A DNA stretch of 64,000 nucleotides from Schistosoma mansoni. Lineage: Eukaryota > Platyhelminthes > Trematoda > Strigeidida > Schistosomatidae. Location of the stretch: assembly GCF_000237925.1 (NCBI RefSeq), contig NC_031502.1, positions 56,727,943-56,791,942 on the forward strand, given 5' to 3'. Within the stretch, counting starts at the first letter, position 1. Each line of letters opens with the position of its first letter. Of this stretch, positions 12,666 to 25,200 are shown one piece after another. The notes under the pieces were generated by a model. The model made no database searches. It saw only the letters and a list, made by a program, of their open reading frames with translations, and was not told the origin of the DNA. A program made the position numbers and the translations under genes.

Positions 12666-13288
12666 TTATTCAAAATTAAATAATGAATAAATATGATGAT
12701 GATGATAATTTTCATTTAATAATTCATAATCTAAAATATAAGTTACAATTTTACCTGGTTCAATGGTTACGATAACATTTTTTGACTTTAAATTACTTCT
12801 TCTATTACATGATTGTTTATTTTGAATAGTCTGACTATCATTGACATGAATCTCAGTAGGCCATTTTAATCGACGTGTTAATGCTTCACATTTTAATTCA
12901 TCCCCTGTTAATGTCACTTCTTTCATTCCAATCACTTCGATACCTTTAATCAAATTGGTTAAATCTAAACTATGCGGTTTCCTTTCTAGGTCATTAGTAA
13001 CTGTTTGTAAATTTTCTAGCCGTATTAAAATTTGATTTGGTACTTTTGGATCAGGTAATGAAACTCTATTTAAAGGCCATGAAGTTAAACTTAATAAATG
13101 AATATGATCTGGTAATGCAATGTTGATCCCTGTCCAACCATTCACTTGAATTGATTCTGGTTGATATTTAGCTTGGATAAATAATGGTATGATTGGTTTA
13201 CTAATGATTTGAGAAGTTATTCTATCCTGTGATTCAATTATTTGTAATTCATCAAATCGGATTTTGTGTATTCCACGTACAATAAGAC
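12666..13288 (-). CDS. MAN2B1: alpha-mannosidase exon 5 (last)
   Basis: 623 bases ending in TAA at 12,668-12,666. It continues [10 protein letters not shown] after the exon 4 phase-1 join, then runs through [22 protein letters not shown] and [15 protein letters not shown], matching the C-terminal lobe of the family. The acceptor is ATAATCTCTAG. The tail after IVTYIL (a His-rich stretch) is lineage-specific. Confidence 0.92.
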
Positions 13289-16200
13289 CTAGAGATTATA
13301 CAAGGAAAATGGGAATAAAACGATTATCAATCAAATCATAAATGCCGGTTAAGTGATCTATCGGTTAAGTGCACTGGTGCGAGACTGGTAGGTCCTGGGT
13401 TCGAATCTCGTTAGGCAGGATCGTGGATGCGCACTGCTGAGGAGTCCCATAATAGGACGAAACGGCCGTCAAACAGTGCTTCCAGGTTTTCCATGGTGGT
13501 CTAGCTTCAATTGACTCATGATTTCAACTATGAAATAAATAAAAGAATGTAATCATTCAAAGACTGGTTAGTGTTCATGATTTAAAAATCGAGTGCGCAG
13601 ATAATTTTGATTCTGTATAGTTGAAAGCGTGAGTCCATTGAAGCTAGAATACCAGGGAAAACCTGGAAGCACTGGACGGTCGTTGCTTCTTTAGGTAAAC
13701 AGTAAACATTATATGAATATAGCTGTTCGATAATTGACATGATTATAGTCCAATGCTTGGAAGATCTGGGACTTATCTGAATTGATTCATATAGCTACAC
13801 CACATAAGTACAATTAGATGTAAGATTAACATGGGTAGTAATACTATTTGTGGTAGTAGAAAACATAAGACAAAGAAGATACGACTCTAAAAGAAAACAA
13901 GGACTCATGAAATCAGAAATATTTTTAAAGGATTGATAAGAAACTTCGTGTTGTAACTTGATAAGATTGTAGTGACCAGCTTTTTTCTACAAGAACGCCA
14001 TTGGCATAATAGAAACAATTATTATTATAACCAATTGTACCAGTGATTGTTTTACTGTAGTTGTTTAACTGTATCAAAGTCACTTCTCGTTCCGTTCTCC
14101 ATCTTGTTGGTTCGAATTTTCTTACGCTCTGCTCTTATTGCCCGTAATCTTTGGCACGTCTCGGTATTCTTTCGATACCACGAGATCGCCAATAAATATA
14201 CTCTATCTGGACCAGTTGCAGTCTTCTGGTTTGCGAGTTATCAAAGGAACCAAGTCGTTTTTGGGCGCGTAATCGAATAGTAGTGGTGATCATAGTCCAT
14301 CAAAACTCGACGCCATCTACAAGATACTGATTCTGTTATTAGCATAGCTGTTTGATTGCAAAATAACTGCAACTTATTGCTTTCCACAATGGAACAAGAC
14401 TGTTATGCCGAGATATGAAGGAAAGCAAGTCAGTATTTGAAGATTGATTTGCTCACTAGTGACTGATGAAAACGATATCAAGAATAATAACGAAATATAT
14501 AGCATTTTAAATGTTAAGTCTAAAGATCATTTTCAATGTACTGAGTGATAAACAGTTAATAGTACTTGATCAATAATTTAATGTGCATATAGTTTACGAA
14601 ACCAATTTCTCAAGCATCTTAGATGTAAGATACAACTCATTCTTCATTCTTTAACGCTTACGAAGCAGGATAATACATACCCTAATGAACCGTTGTGAAC
14701 TGATTCTGAGTTAGTTCATCTAAATATCCAACCATGGGTCATGAAGACAATGAGGACAGCAACATGGAAGCCTGGGCCTACCTACGTAATACATGTCTCA
14801 TCATTCCAGTCGGTAAAGATGCATTATCTAATCGATCGATTTGCCGTCCTTTCCTAGTAGCCTGAATCCAATCCGAACATTGTTCACTTGATGGTTTCCA
14901 CATACGCAAGCAATTTTCCGGAGTCATTTATGATCAGATGTTAAAAAGCAACGAATATGGTCTATTTTAAAAGACCATGTTTTGTAGTCATAATGTAGAT
15001 TATGTGGTGTGAGCTACTGATATCGACATAAGTAGTATATATGGTGAGTAAGGAATAGAATATCTGACAGCAGAAGATTGAGAAGATCAAGAAGAGAAGA
15101 ACAGAAATAAAAAGCAATTTGTGTGGAAATCCAGGAACAATGAAGCCTGAAGCAATTGAAGAACATTTTGCAAATAGTGTATCATAGCATGGTTTTTCGT
15201 ATTTTACCAAGTAACGTTGTAATTTGTGCTAAATATAGTTGGTTGTCCTCACCTGTGTTCTCATTCACAACATTTGGTGTCGCTGCCTCCAAGGATGAAG
15301 ATCCCATGGCCGAAGGAATTTGAAGACGGAGATGTTCTGGGCTTCCTGAAGGAGTTCGAAGCTGTAGCGGAGCTGGTGGGAGTGAAGGAGCCGAAGGCGA
15401 AGACGGTGGTGCTGGGGACGCTGCTGAGAGGCAGAGCGAAAGCTGTATATGACAGCCTGGACGGTGCGGGCGGTAAGACGACATGGGAGGCAGTCACGGA
15501 GCGGTTGATCGTGGAGTTCGATAGCCCAGTGGACAGAGAAGAAGCACTGCAGAAGTTCCGAGTGGCGAAGTTGCCGATCGATGGTGATCCGCTGGTGCTG
15601 GCCGTGGAGCTTACCAAGTTGCTGCGTCGCGCGCTGCCAAATCTGGATGAGGAGTCGGAGGCACAGTTGTTGGCGTCGCAGTTTATCGAGAGCGTGCCTG
15701 TTGCCGTTTCCCAGCAGCTGAGACTGGTACACGCCGCGCAACCTATGGATATCAGTGAGCTTGCAAAGGTGACGCGGCAGTTGATGACACGAACAGTAGC
15801 TCCGGTCGCGTGCGGAAGTCAGGAGATAAGCAGCATTGAGAAGAAGATTGAAGAACTGCAGCACGAGATTGCGGCATTACGAGTGACTCGTAAAAGGAAT
15901 GATAAGTGTTTCGCATGTGGAGGGACAGGACACTGGAAGATAAACTGTCCAACACGACGAAAACGGAGATATTTTAAGTCGCAGTTCACACTATAGGAGG
16001 GCATATGTTAGAGGTATTGGGCGTGTCTAACAGTATCGTAAAAGTGGATGGTTCGGAGATAAGTTTTCCGTTCGTGGTAACCGCATACCTGTCGAGACCA
16101 ATATTAGGAGCAGATTTCCTAAGAGAAGTAAAAGCCATAGTCGACCTAAAAAGCGGTAAGGTGGTCACGAAGTACGGATCATTCCCAATACATGAAAGTA

Positions 16201-19200
16201 GCGAGGTGGCTGAGGTTAGAGTGGCAACAGCCGTTTCGACGAAGAAACCAAACATCACCGAGTTGTGCACAAAGTATGCGAAACTGTTCACTGGAGAAGG
16301 AGAACCGTACGGATTTTGCGACAAAGTAAAGCACGAAATCCCGATAAAGAACAATGGAGGAAGTATATTCACAACACGTCGTGTCCCTGTGCACTTAGAG
16401 GCTGAAGTAAATCGACAGGTCCAAGAGATGCTGAAAGAAGGAATAATCGAGGAGGCGGACAGCCCATATAGCTCACCGGTACTCTTGGTAAAGAAACCGA
16501 ATGGGAAATATAGATTTTGTGTTGATTTTAGAGAACTGAATAATATAACGAAACTAAAGCCGTGTGCAATGCCAACAGTAGTGGAAACATTAGATCGGCT
16601 ACAGAATGCCACGGTGTTTACAGTGTTGGATTTGCGGTCTGGTTATTGGCAGCTGCCTATAAAAGAGAGCGATCGAAGCAAGACAGCATTTACCATACGT
16701 GATAAACAATATCAATTTAGACGAATGCCGTTTGGATTGGCGGGTGCACCATTTACGTTCAGAAGATTAATGTCGCTACTGCTCAGGGATCTGGATAATG
16801 TCGAAGTGTATGGCGACGATGTAGTTGTATACAGCCAGACAGAAACAGATCATGTCAAGCATGTGGAAGCGGTCTTAAAGCGAATTGAAGAATTCGGACT
16901 TCGAATTAATAAGGACAAGTCACAGATGGCGAAAAGTAGCATCACGTTGTTGGGGCATAAAGTGGGAAATGGGGAAATAAAACCACTGCCGGAGAAAATT
17001 CTGACTATAAAGAACGTCGCAGTACCGAATTCGAAAAGGAAATTGAGACAGTTCCTGGGAAGGGCGGCGTTCTACAGTCGGTTCATCAGGAATTTCAACG
17101 AAATAGCAGCACCCCTTTATAAGTTGTTGAGTAACACTAAATTTTCGTGGACTGAAATCGCCCAACAAACGTTTAATCAAATCAAAAACATGCTGGACGA
17201 CCGCCAGATGACGCTAAGACTGCCCGAACTGGAGAAACCGTTTACAGTGACAACAGACGCAAGTGACCATGGTATAGGTGCCGTTTTAAGTCAGTCTGAT
17301 AGAGTGGTGGAATACGCAAGTCGCGTTCTCACGCCTGCGGAACAGAAGTATTCAACGATCGAAAAGGAGTGTTTAGCGATTGTGTGGGCAGTAGACAAGT
17401 GGAGACCATATCTGTTAGGTAGAAGATTTCACATCGAGACTGACCATAAACCTCTGCAGTGGCTACAAACAGCACGAGACCCACGTGGAAAGTCGGCGCG
17501 ATGGATGATACGTCTGCAGGAGTATGACTTCAGTATCGGGCATGTTCCAGGGAAGGAAAATGTAATGGCGGACTACCTGTCAAGACCAGACATGGAAGCT
17601 GAGCTTCCATTGACAGCATACGCAGTGAACAGTATAGAGGGAGACCCACTAGAACTCGTCCGGCAACAGAAATCTGATCCTAAACTTCGAGAGGTAATCA
17701 GAGTGATAAGAGAGGAGGCAGATGTTGACAAACGAGCAATGGACAAGGAGGTAATAATGTTGCTTCGTCAAAAGGAAAGACTGAAAGTGAACACATATGG
17801 AGCTCTGGTCTGGCAGGATGATGACAAAAATTGGGTGGCTGTGATCCCGAAAGACTGGCGGCGTAAGATGATACACGAATGCCATCAGGTAGCGCACACA
17901 GGTATCGCAAGAACGACAGATTTACTACGGCAAAGTGCATACTGGCCAGGCATGAGAGACGATGTGGCCCAATATGTGTTGACGTGCCAGCAGTGCCAAT
18001 TAATGAAAAACGATAGATACATGCAACCGCCATTGCAGTCGGTCCCAGTAACCGCAGTCGGTGATCTATGGTCAGTAGATGTGATGGGACCATTTCCACA
18101 GACGGATAGCGGCAACCGATACTTACTAGTAATGACGGAACATGCTACACGATGGGTCGACGCTGTACCGATTGCCGACCAGCGGGCGAAAACAGTGACC
18201 GAAGTAATAATCCGGCACATTGTAGCGGGTCATGGAGTACCGAAGATGATACTAACCGACCAGGGTCCCTGTTTTGAAAGTGACGAGTTTAAGGCCCGTT
18301 TAAAGCAGTTCGGCATCAAGAGGATACGAACTACACCGTATCACCCTCAGACAAACGGGCTTACAGAAAGAAACAACCGGACATTAAAGGAATGGTTAGC
18401 ATCTAAAGGAGGGAATTGGGAGAAAGAGTTACCACTAATTTTGCTGGCGCATCGTGCCTCCATCCAAGGAACAACTAAGAAATCACCTTTCCTACTGATG
18501 TATGGTAGACAGCCACGACTTCCGATGCATAATAAGACGTGGCCACAGCAGCAGAAGTGGACAGCAACAAGATTAAGGAAAGAGAGGACGGAGGCAATAA
18601 AGAACGTGAAAAAGAAACAAATATCAGACATCAAGAAGGCAGAACAGCAGAGAAGAGCGTGGAAGCCTTTTAGAGTGGGGGACCTGGTAAAGTGTAGAGA
18701 ACGGAGAGCTAACACTGAAGGGGGACCAGGGTCAGGAAAGCTGATCCCGAAATGGGAGGGACCGTACATTATCACGGAGAGACGCGGCCCAGTTTACACG
18801 ATCCGGAGAGAAGACAAGCAGAGGCGTGTAAATGCTAGTCTACTACAGAGATGGTTTCAAGAACGTCATGAGCACGAGTCACGAACAGCACCAAAGGAGA
18901 CAATGGTACGCCGATCAGAAAGATTGCGAGAACAGCTTATTAAAAGGGGGGACGAGTGTGGTGTGAGCTACTGATATCGACATAAGTAGTATATATGGTG
19001 AGTAAGGAATAGAATATCTGACAGCAGAAGATTGAGAAGATCAAGAAGAGAAGAACAGAAATAAAAAGCAATTTGTGTGGAAATCCAGGAACAATGAAGC
19101 CTGAAGCAATTGAAGAACATTTTGCAAATAGTGTATCATAGCATGGTTTTTCGTATTTTACCAAGTAACGTTGTAATTTGTGCTAAATATAGTTGGTTGT

Positions 19201-22200
19201 CCTCACCTGTGTTCTCATTCACAACAATTAGAGTAAATTGATGCTTATTATACTTGTCCTTTAGTAGGCAGACATATATCTCGGCTGAGTCACAAGTGAT
19301 GCAAATTTTCTAAGGCTAACCGAGCTTTTTAAATTAGTGCCGAGATTTAGTCGGTCATCAAGTCACCATAGTTGGTGAGGCTTACAGGTCTATGAGTTCC
19401 CCTACAGTTATTTTTCGAAATATCTCAGTGACCGATCTAATGTATTCGATGAATAATCACTTCAAACTCGAAACGGATAGACGTCTTCCGTGAGAAATGG
19501 CGGATCTGAGCTGATGAATAGTCCCAAACTAGGACAAACCAAATATTCGAGTATTACCTCATTTTATTAGTTCTTCAGGTGGTGTCAGTTCCAAATAGAA
19601 AATGACATCAAATCAAAGTATTTTATCCCTGCCAATTTTGTTAGGAATTTTCTATTAATTTCTTTGACCTAAGTAATTTCACTCATTTAGACTACGATTT
19701 GTGAAATAAGACGACTCTTTCAACAAACTTAAACTAAGAGCTATTGACACCAAGACTATTCCTCATTAAGTCTCTAAGCACAACTAGCTAAATAGAAATC
19801 GTAATTCATTATCATAGTTTGATTTGTGGATAATCAGATTTTTTTATTGCCACATTAGATTATGGTTACCAGTAAAATCCAGAACCTAGGTTTTGTCCTA
19901 TTCGGGATTCGTCATTAGCTTACTTACTTAATTACGCCTGTTACTCCCAATGGAGCATAGGCCGCCGACCAGCTTTCTCAAACATTTATTGACAACTGTT
20001 TATAATCTCTGATTTGTGATTGTTGTAGATGTAAATACATGTCAGCTTTACTCAAATCCCGTGAGGTCCTTTTGATATTGTGCATATTATACTTACTTCA
20101 ATTATTCTAACGAGTGTAAAATCCTGATGAAAGGTTAAGTATTAAATATTAATGACTTCGAGAGGTAAATCCTGGAGTTCTAGTGAGGAGCAGTGACCAG
20201 TGGAGTTTAAACCACGTCTTTTGTGAGATAAGAACTCATTGAAGACAATCGGTGAACGGTTGCTCAACTTCGTGGATTGGTTTGAGTTAGACATAAACAC
20301 CGTCAGTGGTCTATCGGTTAAGTGCTCGCGCGCGAGACTGGTAGGTCCTGGGTTCGAATCTCGTTAGGCAGGATCGTGGATGCGCACTGCTGAGGAGTCC
20401 CACAATAAAAAGAAAACGCTATCCAGTGCTTCCAGGTTTTCCTTGGTGATCTAGCTTCAATTGACTCATGATTTCAACTATGAAAATACCAAATCTCCAC
20501 AACCCCCTTATGATATTTACAGTTAACAATGAATATATTTTAAGGGATTTCATATCAATTTGAATTGTTCTATTTTTTAAAAAAAAATTTACATACCTCG
20601 ATGATCTAATCCATTCTCCATTAATGCTTCACTTACACCAAAACCATCATCACGTACTAAACGTCGATGTAGCATTAACTCTATTTGTCCATCTTTTAAA
20701 CTTGTACCACCTTGAGCACGATCTGTATAAATAGCTAATCCTATAGGAATTTCATTATTCTCTATTTGACTTTCATTTGGTTTAGAAAGTAAAATATTTT
20801 TTAACATAATTCTATTGATAACAGGATAATAATTCCCAGATACATTTTCTGTTTCATTAAAAGTTATGGGAAGATTCCAATCAATTCTTTGATTACGTAT
20901 TCGTTTGATTAAACGTCTACCAGATGAATCAGTGAAAAATTCACCTAAAGTAGTATTAGGAAAGATCAGTTTATATTACTTTTTCATTAGTAAAACAAAA
21001 GTACTGAAACTTTGAACATATAGCATTCAATAGAGTGATAAGGAGTGGAAAAACATTCGACAGTAACTTACGTCTGTTTACGTAAGTCACCATACTTTTA
21101 TTTTACTTATGCCTGTTACCCCTCATGGAGGAGAATAGGCCGCCCACCAGTATTCTCCAGCCGCCTGTAGCTCTTCTACAGTTACTATCGGTCCTAAGCC
21201 TGAGTAAAGGAGAAGGGTTGGGCATGGGGTTAGCGACCCCATCCTGTAGAAAAACTAACTCGCTAAAAAAACTCTGACCAGACAAAAAAAATAATTCAAG
21301 TCACCATAAGATGAACAGAATAATCAGTGATTAAGGAAAACCAAATTCATATCGTACAATATCTTTATGAAGTAGCTAATAGTCTGGTACTATTTAGGAA
21401 CTTGTATCTAAATAAGTTTTCTGAAGTTCCCATGGGGTTATTCAAGTCGTAAATAAGATAATTACTCATCTATACTGTTAAAAAGATATCACAAACCGAC
21501 TAAAAGTGAGAGCAAAATAAACTGATAGTTTATTTGTATTATTCCAGTTTCTGATTAATACATTGTTGAGAGACTGACCAGTTGCAGTCCTAAGCATCAA
21601 TGGAAAGATTCAAACAAACAATACTAAGTGAATTCAAACTACACCCCCATTGCACAAGCAAGTGGCTATCAAGAATCAGGATAACGCGATGGCGTTTGAA
21701 GAGAAAGATACTGAGTTCGAGTCCCAGAGTGAACTTCAACTCTGAGATGCAGGTACATCCAGCTGGCCAATCCCAAATAGGACGAAACGCGCGTCAAACT
21801 GGATTACACTGCTAGCCACTATCCATATTTGCTTACAGGATGAATGTTTCCAAGAGAAAATCATTTGATCTTTTTAGCTAAATACATGTCTGTGAATCAA
21901 GCAGTCCTTCCTATCTCACCATATGGTAAAATCTCCTTCTATAGATGTATATAAATGAGGAATGGATCAACTTACTGTACCATACCACCAGAAATAATAG
22001 CGACTAATTCAATGTTATATTTTTATCAACTAAAGAAAAATAAGTGGAAAATTAAAAGAATGAAAGACTCAAATAGATCAACCAGCTAGTTCCATATTCC
22101 TTACTGTTTCATCTATGATGGAATCAAATGTCAAGAAATGAAGATTATGCATTGGATGTATGATATGCCTTCAAAAATCTCTTAGATGTGGATAAACTGT

Positions 22201-25200
22201 GAACTTCCATTGTATTGTTCCCCGACGTTGATCGAAAGATTCATCTCTTGATGTTTTATGCAAGTCATTTGAAGAAATTTAGATAATTTGTGTGATATGC
22301 TTCTCTGTTTTGAAGCCGTATGAACATACAATTAGTTAACGCCTTCAAATTCGAGAAAAAGATATCCCCAATATAAATCATTTTTCGTCTGGTTGTTAGA
22401 ACTGAGCAATAATGCCAGGATGTTTGGGATGCGTTTCTCCCCATCTAAATTTAAATTGTTACTTCAGGACTGGACTGCGTCAACACCTGAACTAAGGATA
22501 GGAAGTGAAGTAGTCAAACGCGTCAACAACTTCACTTATCTTGGAAGTCTGATCAGCCCTAATGGGTTGGCGTCTGACGAAATCTCAGCATGGATTCAAA
22601 AAGCTTATTTGGCTTTTGCCAACTTACGTCACCTATGGCGAAGACGAGATATCCGTCTGTCAATTAAAGGACGAGTATACTGCGCACCAGTTCGCTCTGT
22701 CCTACTTTATGGCTGCGAAACATGGCCCTTAAGAGTAGAAGATACTCGTAGGTTACTAGTATTTGATCACAGATGCCTTAGAAATATGGCTCGCATCTGC
22801 TGGGATCACTAGGTAAGTAATAGTGAAGTTAGATGCAGGGTATTAGGGAATGATGGTAAATCAGTTGATGACGCAGTAAATCTTCATCGACTGAGATGGT
22901 TGGGCCACGTGTTACGTGTGCCTGAACACCGATAACCACGACGCGCAATGTTGACCAGTGTAGGGGATGGTTGGAAGAAAGTTAGGGGCGGACAAACCAA
23001 AACATGGCATCAGTCCACAAAGTTACTAACTTCTAGTCTGAGCCATATTGATAGATGCAGACTACTTGGTTGGGGTCGGTGTGACTATCATAACCAATGG
23101 TTGGAGACCCTAGCTGATATGGCTGAGAATCGATCACAATGGCGTAGGTGTATACCCTCTTTATCTTCCCTTAAACCTTGAGATTAAAATTGCTTCATAA
23201 CTTTTTTCCTTCCTATACTATGTCCTTATATACAACCTATCTTTTATATACTACCACCACTAAATTAACTATTTCTATGAATCCGGTGTTCATCTTGTTG
23301 TGCTAACGAGGTATGACAACTTGGACCGATGCATTGTGCCTACGCCTACGTTGTAGCTGACTGACTGGTTGGTAAAACATGGAAATATGTATGTTCCAGT
23401 GTTTAAATACTAGTCATATCGTTCAGAAGAATACTTAGTAAAATGAATGGCATAGTTTAACAAAATACTTGGTCAAATTAAAACTACCTGGATTTTTCAC
23501 CAACATATTATCATTATTCAGTGTATATCGTATCACCAATTCACGACTGTTTATATGTCCATCATCCGGTATAGGACCAGCTGTCCATTCTACCTCTAAT
23601 TCTCCATTATTATAAAGGCGTACAACTAAAGATGCCCATGATGAATAAGTGAGATGAAATTCTTTGACACATGGTCCATCTATGACCTTAAGAAATAGTA
23701 TACAGAGACATGAAATGAGAATTGAAAGTGTTAAATTTGTTATCGCTTTTCATCTTACGATTTATTACAATTGACATACTAGATCTGTTATATCCAGAGC
23801 TTTGATTCTTACTATGCCGCGTACTACTAGACTACTTGAACGATCGAACCCGCAACGTCGCAAAAGAGAAGACAGAAGACTAGTAATTAGGAAATCTTAT
23901 TCCCCAAACAATGTCAAAATAAAGTACAGAAATCTCATGTATTTATAGTTTTTGGCTGAGAGTAAATCATTATTTCGGACAGTCAATAAGCACATAGGGG
24001 GTCATTCTTATCCATCCAATAGAGAAGCTACACGTCGACATTCTAGAATATTCCCCTAGCAGTGATTGGATGGAATGTCTTCGGCTCTTTCTGGACCTCC
24101 TGAGGCTTCCTAGAGTTTGCCAACGAGCCATCCTTACAAGATCTCATTATATACTGTGAAGTTAAAATTCTGGATAACGTAAGTGGTGTCTTATTCTTCA
24201 GTAATCTAGTTTAATCAATCTCTTTCAAGAAACTTAATGATAAATCAGTATCGATAAAGCACTTGATTAAACGTCCGAGATACTGTACGTCATTTAATAA
24301 ACCGTCTTAGTTATTCTAGAATTGTCACTTCCCGGTTGCCCACACCGTGGAACGGTTCTTCTGGAGGTACCTGAAAAGGAAATTGGGTTAGAAGTGATCT
24401 TAGTAACCTGAGAGCGTGACCGCAGTGCCCAAGGGACAACTGCTTGAGGTTGGTCACACACAACCTTTTTGTGGGTAGTTTTTGTGTTAGCTCCATTCTT
24501 CAAAGGACCTTACCGCCGGAGACGGATATCTGTGGGATAAGGCAAGGTGTGCATTTTTAGGGTCGACCTTTTCTAACCCCACCCCTCCTTGTGAGAAGGC
24601 AGCATCGCTGTCATGCTGGTTGTCTGAAGGAAACACCTTACTGCTTTCACACCTCTGTACAGTCGGCAATACGACTTCGCCTTCAGACCTTGGGTTTGCT
24701 GCTTTTAGTCTTACCGTTCTTCAACCGACCTGCCTGGCATGGTACGATCTTGAGGAACGATTGTTCTAGCCAGTATAGCTCGATTGATTCATCACGATAG
24801 GCAAGCCCGACCCTTTCAGTCTTTGAATATTGTTGTTTCATTTCACTGAAACAGTAGCAATCAAGAAGCTGAAAATGGATTCGTATGCAAAAATAGACAA
24901 CTGTTACTTTATCATTGAATTGATAAATTCATATTTTGGATTAACACTAACTGTAATTATTGTAAGCAAAGATGGATAGCGGCTAGCAGTAGATTCCAGG
25001 ACGAGCGTTTCGTCCTATTTGGGACTCATCAGCTGGATGTACCTGCATCTCAGAATTGATGTTCACTCTGGGACTGTAATTATTATCGTCTTTTTTTCTT
25101 TATTTTATTCTGCGATCTCGTAGAGCCAGGGACTAATGAAACCAACTTAAAGGGATAGGATTAAACAGTCATCACTGTTAACAATCGATTACACGCTAGA

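Larger units (their letters stand above)
15003..19226 (+). mobile_element. Ty3/Gypsy LTR retrotransposon, young, looks nearly whole
   Basis: Element of 4.2 kb with two 270-base LTRs that are identical by eye, flanked by ATTA on both sides, in intron 4 of the mannosidase gene and antisense to it. Parts in order: 5' LTR, primer-binding region, gag-type frame with a zinc knuckle, pol-type frame with reverse transcriptase, RNase H and integrase, purine-rich tract, 3' LTR. This order (integrase last) is the Ty3/Gypsy layout. It looks nearly whole, with at most about one or two breaks. Identical LTRs mean a very recent insertion on a genomic time scale. Confidence 0.95.

Noticed and set aside
15261-15864. 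Long minus-strand open frames opposite the gag region
   Set aside because: They are shadows of the plus-strand gag frame in G+C-rich sequence and have no domain.
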